Shown piece after piece: positions 54,539 through 62,558 of a stretch of 64,000 bases of DNA (position 1 is the stretch's first letter; each line of letters opens with the position of its first letter). Origin of the DNA: Nitrospira sp. (GTDB lineage Bacteria > Nitrospirota > Nitrospiria > Nitrospirales > Nitrospiraceae); the NCBI GenBank assembly GCA_005116745.1, contig SWDS01000006.1, forward strand, positions 330,935 to 394,934. The letters run 5' to 3'. A program made the position numbers and the translations under genes. The notes under the pieces were generated by a model. It worked only from the letters and a program-made list of their open reading frames with translations, was not told where the DNA came from and made no database searches.

Positions 54539-55375
54539 ATGATGGGACCAGAAGAAGGAATAGACGTATCGGATCCGTTGCAGCTTGTTGTGATCACCTA
54601 TGTCGTCATGGCGGTCGTCATGGGTTTCCTGTGGGCTGTGCAGAAGAAGACAAAAAATGCTTCGATCGTCGACGTCGCGTGGTGTGCGGGGCTAATCGCC
54701 GCGGTGTTGTCGTACATGACTCAGGCTCCCGCCGGAGTCGAGCGCATCCTGCTCACAGCGATGCTGGTCCTGCTCTATGCCGGCCGTCTAGGACTCCATA
54801 TCTATTTCCAACGGGTGGACGGGCAATCAGAGGATGCTCGCTACCGCCGTCTGCGACAAAAATGGGGCGATGCAGAGTCGGTGAATATGTTTGTGTATTT
54901 TCAATGGAAGGCGCTGTCCGTGGCGGTGTTTTCCCTTCCGTTTCTGGTGGTGCTCTGGAATACCCGTATTCCATCTTCAGTGGTCGAGATGGTCGGATTG
55001 CTGATCTGGAGCGTGGCCGTCGCTGGTGAAGCGAAGGCAGACCGGCAGCTGGCTCATTTCCGCGCCGATCCGAAGAATGAGGGCCGCGTCTGCAGAGAGG
55101 GGCTGTGGCACTACTCCCGCCACCCGAATTACTTTTTCGACTGGCTGCACTGGTGCTCGTATGTCGTCATGACGATGGGGGCACCCGGCTGGTTATTCAC
55201 CTGGATTGGTCCGATCGGGATGGGCTTGTTACTGTACAAGGTGACTGGTATTCCACGGGCGGAAGAGCAAGCCCTTATAAGCCGTGGGGAAGCGTATAAA
55301 GCCTATCAGGCGACGACCAACGCATTTTTTCCATGGCACCCGAGACAAGGGCCGGAGACGTCCGTTCATTCATGA
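54539..55375 (+). CDS. DUF1295 membrane protein, steroid 5-alpha-reductase-like
   Basis: A 278-residue inner-membrane protein with about six helices. The C-terminal pattern REGLWHYSRHPNYFFDWLHWCSYVV and the final PRAEEQALISRGEAYKAYQATTNAFFPWHP match DUF1295 and the related isoprenylcysteine/steroid reductase group, which use NADPH or SAM on lipid substrates. The true substrate is unknown. Two adjacent ATGs (54539, 54542) could start it. Probably in an operon with the SDR gene. Confidence 0.82.
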   Translation: MMGPEEGIDVSDPLQLVVITYVVMAVVMGFLWAVQKKTKNASIVDVAWCAGLIAAVLSYMTQAPAGVERILLTAMLVLLYAGRLGLHIYFQRVDGQSEDARYRRLRQKWGDAESVNMFVYFQWKALSVAVFSLPFLVVLWNTRIPSSVVEMVGLLIWSVAVAGEAKADRQLAHFRADPKNEGRVCREGLWHYSRHPNYFFDWLHWCSYVVMTMGAPGWLFTWIGPIGMGLLLYKVTGIPRAEEQALISRGEAYKAYQATTNAFFPWHPRQGPETSVHS

Positions 55376-55649
55376 CGTCGTCAGGCTGACCGTTGCCGAG
55401 TAGGCTGCGAAACAACCATACTGCTCCTGTAGCGATTACGAGCACCGAGGGTTGAGACGACGCTGGACAGCCATGCAGGATATGCACAAAGTCCGCTGTT
55501 CTCATCCGCCCGACCCAGGCGCGCCCGCTTCGCCAAACTCAGCGAGGCGAGCCAAGACGCGCCTCTCCACAGGCAAGGCCGCTGACCCTAAGGTATCGAA
55601 AGAGCCTTTCTCAGGTGTCACCACCGACTTGCTGGCAACGCAACAGCGT

Positions 55650-55877
55650 CTATTTCTTGCTGTCGAGATCGGCAAGCCGCGCCCGAGCGATTTCAGCCAT
55701 TTTAGTCGATGGGTAGAGCTTCACCAGTTCCTGGTAGAGCTCCTTGGCATGGGGGACATTCCCTTGGTTTTCTTCGAAGGCAGCCGTTTCAAACATCTCG
55801 CTCGCCTTCTGTTCAGAACAGCCGAGCAACAGGAAGCAGAGAGCACAGAGTACCAGTCGTGCGGTTATCATCGTCAT
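55650..55877 (-). CDS. Small TPR-like lipoprotein
   Basis: About 75 residues starting MTMITARLVLCALCFLLLGC, with the lipobox ending at Cys20. The short mature part (ASEMFETAAFEENQGNVPHAKELYQELVKLYP...) is a single TPR-like helical hairpin. The start shares ATGA with the stop of the upstream regulator gene, which supports this start over longer ones. Confidence 0.7.
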   Translation of the reverse strand: MTMITARLVLCALCFLLLGCSEQKASEMFETAAFEENQGNVPHAKELYQELVKLYPSTKMAEIARARLADLDSKK

Positions 55878-56236
55878 CCTTTCCAGGCGTCTCTCCGCTG
55901 TGACACCTTCGTGTTCGCGTGAGTCAATCCTGATCCGAGAGAGTCGATTCCGTAGCGTGGAGCGGAGATCCCTTCGCTTCGGCATTGTGGACAGCGGCTT
56001 GGTCGCGTCAATCTGGTGCGATCACGGAACATAAATTTACAATCCAAACAGATGGACGGCTCGAGGACAAACCGTCGTGAACGGTCCCGAGACACCGTTT
56101 TTACCACATGAGCCAAGTGCTCCTCCACCTGGCGTTCCGGAATCCCGAGCATGCGAGCCAATTGATCGGTGGCCATCCGAGTATCCGTTAGGAGATCAAT
56201 GATGTGCTGACGCAGGGTCCGCTCGAGCGGCAACAT
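55874..56236 (-). CDS. HTH and zinc-ribbon transcriptional regulator-like protein
   Basis: The 120-residue protein has an N-terminal helix-turn-helix (LLTDTRMATDQLARMLGIPERQVEEHLAHV) and then a C-terminal zinc ribbon with two Cys pairs, CLDCKF and CPQCRS. This layout is known in a family of predicted regulators (COG3357-like). The target is unknown; the overlapping lipoprotein gene downstream is translated by coupling. Confidence 0.72.
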   Translation of the reverse strand: MLPLERTLRQHIIDLLTDTRMATDQLARMLGIPERQVEEHLAHVVKTVSRDRSRRFVLEPSICLDCKFMFRDRTRLTRPSRCPQCRSEGISAPRYGIDSLGSGLTHANTKVSQRRDAWKG

Positions 56237-56465
56237 GTCCGTATGGTACGGACTGGGGCACGGAAAATCCAGATGGTCGGGGAGGGTCTTCCATGAATCG
56301 TCTTAAGTCTTGCGCACTTAAAGGTTGCACCAACGCCTCCATTCTGGCACAATCCATTCCCGCATCAGTTACCACATCATGATCAATTCACTGGCCGGGC
56401 CTTTCGTTTGTCTTCGGAATAATTGGCATCTGGCCAGCGTGTTATAGACCAGGAGGTTTGGAGCC

Positions 56466-58010
56466 ATGAAGTTCCTCGCAGTCCATCCAGGTCCGCTCAT
56501 GTACACCAAGATCTATCTACGTCTGGAGCCGCTCGGGCTAGAGATGGTGGCCCAGGCAGTCCGTCAAGCTGGGCATGAGGTTCGTCTCATCGACCTCCAG
56601 GCTGACACCTGGAAGGATTACCTCGCGCTCATCACCACCTGGAAACCAGACGTGGTGGCATTCGGCTGCAATTATTTGGCGAACGTGCCAGAGATCGTGG
56701 ACTTGGCCAAACTTACGAAGAAAGAGTTGCCCAACTGTTTCGTCTTCGTCGGAGGCCACAGCGCTTCCTTTGTGGCTCAGGACTTTTTGAAGCACGGCGA
56801 CGGCGCTATTGATTGTGTGTTGAGGGGCGAAGGTGAAGTCACAGCCCCCAAGCTGTTGGAAGCTGTGGAGCAAGACCGTAAGGCGATTAAGAAGGTTCCT
56901 GGCGTCGTCACGCTCGATGGTGAAGGACCTCCGCCGCAATTCATCGAGAATCTGGACGATGTTCGTCCAGCGCGTGATTTGTTGCGGAACCGGCACAAGT
57001 ATTTCATCGGCGTGCTGGATCCGTGCGCTTCTGTCGAGTTTGCACGAGGCTGTCCGTGGGATTGCTCCTTCTGCAGCGCCTGGACATTCTATGGACGCAG
57101 CTATCGGATGGTCAGCCCGGAGAAAGCCGTTGAAGATTTGGAGCAGGTTCAAGAACCAGGTATTTTCCTGGTCGATGACGTGGCGTTCATCCAGGGTAAG
57201 CAGGGCATGGAGATTGGCGAAGCGGTCGCGCAGCGTGGAATCAAGAAGCAGTACTACATGGAAACGCGCGGCGACGTCCTCTTGCGTAACAAGGAAGTCT
57301 TCCAGTTCTGGAAGACGCTTGGGCTCCAGTACATGTTCCTCGGTGTGGAAGCCATCGATGCCGAAGGTCTCAAGATGCACCGCAAGCGCATCTCGTTGGG
57401 CAAAAACTTCGAGGCGCTGGAATTTGCCAGGTCTCTTGGGATTACCGTGGCCATCAATCTCATCGCCGATCCGGATTGGGATCGTCAACGGTTCGAAGTA
57501 ATCCGGCAGTGGTGCTTGGAAATTCCAGAGATCGTGAATATCAGCGTCAATACGCCGTACCCGGGAACTGAGAGCTGGCTCACGGAATCTCGCAAACTCC
57601 ACACGCGGGATTACCGCCTCTTTGACATTCAGCATGCCGTGATGCCGACCAAGATGCCGCTCCATGAGTTTTACGCGGAACTGGTCAAGACTCAACAAGT
57701 CTTAAACAAGAAGCATCTGGGCTGGGCTGCGCTTAAGGGCACGGCCAAGATTGCGGCGGGGCACTTAATGCGGGGACAAACCAACTTCATCAAGATGTTG
57801 TGGAAGTTCAACAGTGTCTACAATCCCGAGCTGCAAATGGCGGATCACCGTCGCCCAGTGAAGTATGAGATGTCGATGCCGCCGGAGAAGAAAGACACGA
57901 TCGACCCGAAACTACTCTTTATCCTGCCACCCAAAGGCCGCCAAGGCCGGGCGATCGACGATGCCACTGAGATGTTCGTCGATGAGACTCGCATGGGGAC
58001 GGTGGTCTGA
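56466..58010 (+). CDS. hpnR: Hopanoid C-3 methylase (B12-binding radical SAM)
   Basis: The 514-residue protein has an N-terminal cobalamin-binding domain (about residues 1-150), a radical SAM domain with the cluster motif C196-x3-C200-x2-C203 in GCPWDCSFC, and a C-terminal region typical of HpnR. The start MKFLAVHPGPLMYTKIYLRLEPLG matches HpnR as I remember it. HpnR adds a methyl group at C-3 of the hopanoid A ring. HpnJ is the main alternative in this superfamily. GGAGG precedes the ATG. No other hpn gene is in the window. A long antisense frame here is a shadow. Confidence 0.78.
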   Translation: MKFLAVHPGPLMYTKIYLRLEPLGLEMVAQAVRQAGHEVRLIDLQADTWKDYLALITTWKPDVVAFGCNYLANVPEIVDLAKLTKKELPNCFVFVGGHSASFVAQDFLKHGDGAIDCVLRGEGEVTAPKLLEAVEQDRKAIKKVPGVVTLDGEGPPPQFIENLDDVRPARDLLRNRHKYFIGVLDPCASVEFARGCPWDCSFCSAWTFYGRSYRMVSPEKAVEDLEQVQEPGIFLVDDVAFIQGKQGMEIGEAVAQRGIKKQYYMETRGDVLLRNKEVFQFWKTLGLQYMFLGVEAIDAEGLKMHRKRISLGKNFEALEFARSLGITVAINLIADPDWDRQRFEVIRQWCLEIPEIVNISVNTPYPGTESWLTESRKLHTRDYRLFDIQHAVMPTKMPLHEFYAELVKTQQVLNKKHLGWAALKGTAKIAAGHLMRGQTNFIKMLWKFNSVYNPELQMADHRRPVKYEMSMPPEKKDTIDPKLLFILPPKGRQGRAIDDATEMFVDETRMGTVV

Positions 58011-58289
58011 CACCCATCAGCCTAGAAGTGGGAGTGGGATCGTGCGCCGGCTCAGGTTGGATGTCACCATCCGGCTGCCGGATGTGGTAACACATATTCC
58101 CTATTGACTCTCATTTCCTCCAGCAGACCGGGCAACATTCACCGCAACCTTTCCCGACCAGCTTGGTCTTTGCGGCAGTTCCAGGACATCTGTTCGAAAA
58201 TCCAATATTAACTAGGTAGTTCTCATCTGGCGTGTTAATAACCTCTAGTAAGCCAGCGGTAGTGACTCTAACAAATGGAGAGGCGAATC

Positions 58290-59012
58290 ATGAACGCAAT
58301 CCATCCGACGAATACGAAAATAGTGATGGGGATGTTGTCATGCGGTATTCTCGCTGCTGCTTGTTTTGCATCGATCCCCGCACAAGCTGCTTTTGTCAGT
58401 AATGGAAGCTTTGAATTTCCTAACACGAGTCCAGGAACGGTGATGAACATCAACGCTGGCACTGAACCAGCCGGGTTTGCTTGGACAGTGACCACTGGGA
58501 ATGTGGACATCGTTAGGAACGGTTTTGCTGGTAGCACCGCCACGGCATACGATGGAGCCCAGATGCTGGACCTCGTAGGTTCTGGTAGCATCGGAGGAAT
58601 ATCTCTATTACTTCCGACGACGACAGTGGGAACTCAATATACCCTCAGTTTTGCTTATGCAAACAATCCGTTTAATGGCCCTACCACAGCATCCGCCTCT
58701 GTATCTCTGCTCGATGGCGCGAGTCCGCTATTTTCAGAGAGCATCACACATGACGCGTCGTCAACATTTAACTACAACTGGGCTTCCTTTAATAGGGTCT
58801 TCACCGGAACGGGGAATCCCGTGACGTTAGCCTTTGATAATACGATCGCGATAGCCGGTGGCAATGGTGGGATACTACTTGATGCGATATCACTAACACC
58901 TGTTCCCGTTCCCGCTGCTATTTGGCACTGGTTTGGCTGCTCTCTCTGTTCGCTCTCTCAGATTATGGCATCGCCGAATCCAGGAGGAGGAGTAACGGTA
59001 ACAAACCAATGA
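58290..59012 (+). pseudogene. Secreted PEP-CTERM-type protein with frameshifted sorting signal
   Basis: About 240 residues. The ATG at 58290 follows GGAGAGG. A signal peptide ends near AQAAFVSNGSFE. The mature part is Ser/Thr/Gly-rich beta-sandwich sequence of the choice-of-anchor type. The end reads TPVPVPAAIW and then changes frame; in the alternative frame the codons after 58920 read FGTGLAALSVRSLRLWHRR and stop at 58993. Together they make a perfect PEP-CTERM tail. The gene looks interrupted by loss of one copy of an 8-base repeat. Confidence 0.7.
58918..58925 (+). repeat. Slippage site in the PEP-CTERM tail
   Basis: CTATTTGG is present once. Two tandem copies would restore PVPAAIWLFGTG and the correct reading frame exactly. 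Confidence 0.5.
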
Positions 59013-59434
59013 TTCCTGATCGGTGCACTGTCCGGTAACACTACCCACTAACTGGCCCATAACGTTTTTAAGTCTTCCAGCTATTTCGCCGTTTACAGTT
59101 CTCTATCTAGCCATCGTACGTGTGATGCCCAACCTGTTACCCAATTGAAAACCAGCGTAAGCTGTAGGAACTTATTGGGTTGAGGGGGAAATGTAGTGGT
59201 GTGCACGAGAACATCATTCCTGGTCTGACAACCTGGGTTGACCGTCGTAGGTGATCAATGGGCAGTGGAATATAAGGACGTGACTGCCTCGATACCACTT
59301 CGTGGCATCGAGGCCAGCCCAACCTCCGCCTTCTGGCAACTCTGGATGTGACCTAACTATCTAGGCGGAGATGCTGTGGCGCCCGGCTCATCCGCCAATC
59401 TATGCGGTTCACCATGTTGCGGCGATTGAATCGC
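59013..59434. other. Intergenic region with one strong hairpin
   Basis: About 420 bases without a gene. GCCTCGAT and ATCGAGGC (59286-59314) flank a CCAC-TTC-GTGG inner stem, giving about 12 pairs with one mismatch. There is no T tract. Its role is unknown. The rest holds nothing I recognise. Confidence 0.4.
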
Positions 59435-60013
59435 TCATGGGTCCTTATCCAATGACGGTGCTCGCTTTATGGTCAACTCTGTGACTTCCCGGCAGGTCTG
59501 TAGCCCCAGGCTGCAATTGACCCTGATCGTCTTCTTCGCGATGACGTCGGAATCTTGCCCCGGCGTCCAGCCGCCGATCTCGTAGCCACCCTTCGCCCGG
59601 TTGAATCTGGTGAAGCGCGTCACATTGAAGGCCCCGCTCCATCCACCACCTTTTGAAACGACACGTGCCTCATTAGCAAGTGGAACACCCGGGTTCGCTT
59701 TCGCCATCAATTCCTTTAATTTTTGATCATTAGAACCAACACAATGGGTCTCTGCCACTTCCCCTGATTGTCCTGGCAGAATAATCAAGTTCACGGCAAA
59801 TGGCTCAGGGTCGCTGCTGATCGAGCCTCCGTTCACATGGAAGGTGGTTGTGCCGGTGCCCTGAATGCGGATTTCGCACGAGGCCGGCTGTGTCAATGTG
59901 CGAGTTGCGTACTGCAGTGCGCCTTCCCCAACCCATTGGCCATCGTCCTCCCTGAGTCGGAGCGGGACTGTGGCCTCGACATGGGCATCGAACCCATTCG
60001 AACTCATAAACAT
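59435..60013 (-). CDS. C-terminal part of the split cytochrome gene
   Basis: As a stand-alone frame it begins MFMSSNGFDAHVEATVPLRL and has 192 residues, with no ribosome binding site. The same frame is open upstream without a stop to the poly-G tract at 60121 (EFHDPPDCGC...LNLPNPPFG). It therefore looks like the downstream half of the diheme cytochrome gene. It contains Cys residues in ASCEIRIQG, THCVGSN and NCSLGLQTC. No family recognised. Confidence 0.6.
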   Translation of the reverse strand: MFMSSNGFDAHVEATVPLRLREDDGQWVGEGALQYATRTLTQPASCEIRIQGTGTTTFHVNGGSISSDPEPFAVNLIILPGQSGEVAETHCVGSNDQKLKELMAKANPGVPLANEARVVSKGGGWSGAFNVTRFTRFNRAKGGYEIGGWTPGQDSDVIAKKTIRVNCSLGLQTCREVTELTIKRAPSLDKDP

Positions 60014-60036
60014 ACCGAATGGCGGATTCGGAAGAT

Positions 60037-60849
60037 TTAATGGTTCCTGAACGATGTGCGATTTGAATTCCAGAACGATCCCCTCGGCCGTACATCCGCA
60101 GTCCGGAGGATCATGGAATTCCCCCCCCCCCCCATGGCGTCAATCCAGTCGTTGGCATATTTCGTCAAGGTCGCAAGGGACATCCGCGGAGGTTCCGCGC
60201 CTCCGGCTTCCAGCAGCCCCTTGCGCCCCTTGAAGCCTTCCAGCACCAACTCGTCGTCCTGCATGTGGCGGAGGAAGAGGTCAGGCCGATTGGTGAGCGA
60301 CGATGTCTTCATGTGCACGCACATCTGCTTTGCGCTCCTGCCGACGAAATGGTTGTTCCGTATGGGAATGACCCAGGAGAAGATGTGACATTCCTTGCAG
60401 ACCTTCCGCATGGGATCGAAGGCTTTCAGCCTGATCAGATCGTTGTCGCTGATCTCGGTTGGGCTCTCGGCTATCTCCTTCAAGCCGGCGATCGTCTTTG
60501 CGGTGATGGAACCAGTAGGATCACTGCCGGTGGTCAACGCGCTCTGGAAGTCCGGCAGTTGCAGAAACTTCTTTGTTTCTTCTTGAATATCGATGTACCC
60601 GCCCCCGTGTCCGCCGTTTCTGGAAAAGGGATTGACGGCTCCATGGCAGTTGAGACAGCGCGGTTCCTGAAAGATCGGGGCGAGTCCTTTGAAGGCCTTC
60701 ACCGCGCGAATTTTTTGCGTGGCGCTCAGGGGGCACGAATCCCTTGCGCCATGGGCCATTTGTGGCCGCACGGTGAAAAAGACGACGCTGATAACCGTCA
60801 ACAGGAAGATGGAGACGATGATGCAAGACATCTTTGTGAGCCGTACCAT
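60037..60849 (-). CDS. Diheme cytochrome c-like protein, N-terminal part
   Basis: About 270 residues as encoded here. GAGGTGAC precedes the ATG at 60849. A signal or anchor (MSCIIVSIFLLTVISVVFF) is followed by a periplasmic domain with two heme motifs, CLNCH and CKECH. The frame runs through 13 G residues (plus strand C, 60121-60133) and then reads a non-coding-like tail of about 30 residues to the stop at 60037. Adding one base, or losing two, joins it to the frame ending at 59435, giving about 470 residues. Confidence 0.7.
   Translation of the reverse strand: MVRLTKMSCIIVSIFLLTVISVVFFTVRPQMAHGARDSCPLSATQKIRAVKAFKGLAPIFQEPRCLNCHGAVNPFSRNGGHGGGYIDIQEETKKFLQLPDFQSALTTGSDPTGSITAKTIAGLKEIAESPTEISDNDLIRLKAFDPMRKVCKECHIFSWVIPIRNNHFVGRSAKQMCVHMKTSSLTNRPDLFLRHMQDDELVLEGFKGRKGLLEAGGAEPPRMSLATLTKYANDWIDAMGGGGNSMILRTADVRPRGSFWNSNRTSFRNH
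60121..60133. repeat. Homopolymer tract of 13 C (G on coding strand)
   Basis: A run of 13 C interrupts the cytochrome gene exactly where the two halves change frame. Such tracts slip during replication and are also error-prone in sequencing. Confidence 0.9.
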
Positions 60850-61008
60850 GTCGTCACCTCTCAGGCAAGGAATGGCCGCCATGCTAGCCCAGGCGTCTGG
60901 GTTCTTCAAGTAAGCCTGAGGGAATACCTTCCATTTACTGACAGCATGGGCGTTGCTATTCAACCGTGCTCTTGCGTACAATCCCGTCGATTTTCTTGTG
61001 AGGTGTCG

Positions 61009-61707
61009 ATGCGATACCTGGCGTTTCCCCTTCTCCTCCTATTGCCGCTTTCCGCTTACGCCGGCAATATCAAAGACACCGATCTCATTAGCAGTAACAA
61101 CTTCTTTCTGCCGCCGAGTACCCAGAAGACCGTCTTTATCCAGGCTCGGAACTCCTCCGATAACCAAGAAGTCTCGCTTCACGATCTGGGCGCTCGGTTG
61201 AGCGCCAAAGGTTACCAGATTGTGAATGATCCGGACGGCGCACATTACGTCCTGCTGGCCAACATCGTTTACTGCAATATCACGAAGCCCGACATGCCGG
61301 TCGAAGCGATGGTGTCGAGCGGCTATGGATCCGCATTCAACTCAACGTTGGGCGCCATGCAAGGCCTCACCAGCATGGCCAGCATGGCGGGGCCGTACGG
61401 CGCAATAGGCGGTGCGGCGGCCTCAATGGGGTTGAGCGCGATTCAAGGCATCGGTGATCTCTTCAGCTCTTCATCATCTGCTCCTAAGATGCCGGACGAC
61501 GTGAACTATGCCTGTGTCGCGGACGTCCAGATTACGGAACAAAAGACCGTCCAGCTTCCCAGCGGGATGAAAACCGGAACAGGGCAGGAGCCCGGCGTCT
61601 ACCAGACAAGACTGGCCGCCGATGTCCACCAAAAGAAACTGAAAGAGGCCGAGGCGACACCGCTGTTGCAACAAAAACTGAGCGCCGCCGTCGCAGGAAA
61701 TTTCTGA
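61009..61707 (+). CDS. TraT-family outer-membrane protein, copy 1
   Basis: A 232-residue protein with a signal peptide (FPLLLLLPLSAYAG). It fits the TraT family: NNFFLPPSTQKTVFIQARNSSDN, LSAKGYQIVNDPDGAHYVLLANI, a Gly/Ala-rich central segment, MPDDVNYACVADVQITEQ and a C-terminal ATPLLQQKLSAAVAG. Plasmid TraT blocks mating-pair formation and complement attack; chromosomal relatives have unknown roles. No lipobox Cys is seen. GTGAGGTG precedes the start; a long upstream extension of the frame is antisense to the cytochrome gene and ignored. Confidence 0.8.
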   Translation: MRYLAFPLLLLLPLSAYAGNIKDTDLISSNNFFLPPSTQKTVFIQARNSSDNQEVSLHDLGARLSAKGYQIVNDPDGAHYVLLANIVYCNITKPDMPVEAMVSSGYGSAFNSTLGAMQGLTSMASMAGPYGAIGGAAASMGLSAIQGIGDLFSSSSSAPKMPDDVNYACVADVQITEQKTVQLPSGMKTGTGQEPGVYQTRLAADVHQKKLKEAEATPLLQQKLSAAVAGNF

Positions 61708-62459
61708 TGCCGTCTTCTTTCAGACGCCTCACGTCTCACCCCTTACCCTTTACACTCCTGTTGGTTCTCCTCGTATTGGCCACAGGCTGTTCCAACGTCA
61801 TCCGTTCCGGCCTCATGAACAGTAACACCATCTTCCTGGATCCCAGTACGAACAGAGCTGTCTACACCCAGCTCAGAAACGCGTCTGAAAACCAACAAGT
61901 AATGCTGACTGACGTGAATACGAAACTTGCGGGAAAAGGGTACCAACTGGTTCAAGACCCAGTACAAGCGAACTACTGGATACAGGCCAAGATGATCTAC
62001 TGCCACCAGGCGGCGGATGGGGTGACTCCGGAACAGGTGGCCAAAGCCGGGCCCGGCGCCGGTATCAGCAGTGGAGGTACCGTGATGACTTCGGCTGGTT
62101 CCATGGGTGACGAGTCTGGCATGGGCATGGCCGGTATGCCGGACATGAGCGCCATGATGAGGCAGGCCATGGGCATGAGCGGTGGGGGAGGAGGATTCAG
62201 TGGCATGTCCGGGTTCTCTGGCATGCAGCCACCGCCCAAGGAAGATGGCGTGACGTACCTATGCGTGGCCGATGTTCAAATTACTGACCGCAAGATCGGC
62301 AAATCGATCGGTCGACCGACCAGCGGTCAGTCATCGGCCGGTGAAAAGGTGCAACTGATGAGAATGGTCGGCCACGTGCGGCAAAAAAGTTTGGATATTC
62401 CAGAAGCCACGCCGATTGTACAAGAGAAGATCGCTACCGGCATCGCCGGACTGTTCTAG
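61707..62459 (+). CDS. TraT-family lipoprotein, copy 2
   Basis: A 250-residue protein with a lipobox (LATGC, Cys28). It shares TIFLDPSTNRAVYTQLRNASEN, LAGKGYQLVQDPVQANYWIQAK, DGVTYLCVADVQITD and a C-terminal EATPIVQEKIATGIAG with copy 1. The central segment is an unusual Met/Gly/Ser stretch (MGMAGMPDMSAMMRQAMGMSGGGGGFSGMSGFSGMQ). The start ATG overlaps the stop of copy 1 by one base, so the pair is translated together. Confidence 0.8.
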   Translation: MPSSFRRLTSHPLPFTLLLVLLVLATGCSNVIRSGLMNSNTIFLDPSTNRAVYTQLRNASENQQVMLTDVNTKLAGKGYQLVQDPVQANYWIQAKMIYCHQAADGVTPEQVAKAGPGAGISSGGTVMTSAGSMGDESGMGMAGMPDMSAMMRQAMGMSGGGGGFSGMSGFSGMQPPPKEDGVTYLCVADVQITDRKIGKSIGRPTSGQSSAGEKVQLMRMVGHVRQKSLDIPEATPIVQEKIATGIAGLF

Positions 62460-62510
62460 CCCCATCCCATCGAGTTCAACTGGCGGCAGTGTGTTATCCT
62501 GCGTCAAATT

Positions 62511-62539
62511 GGCTGATCTGGCTCTTGTCTGGATCAGCC
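62511..62539 (+). terminator. Candidate hairpin after the TraT pair
   Basis: GGCTGATC pairs perfectly with GATCAGCC across a 13-base loop, 50 bases after the second TraT stop. There is no long T tract. Confidence 0.35.
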
Positions 62540-62558
62540 TAAACATTGTTAGACATCT

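Noticed and set aside
56538-57698. 386-codon open frame antisense to hpnR
   Set aside because: It has no recognisable domain, its composition follows the hpnR codons in reverse, and hpnR is a clear family member on the other strand.
60265-61008. Long N-terminal extension of the first TraT gene
   Set aside because: This part is antisense to the diheme cytochrome gene. A signal peptide and a good ribosome binding site mark the start at 61009.
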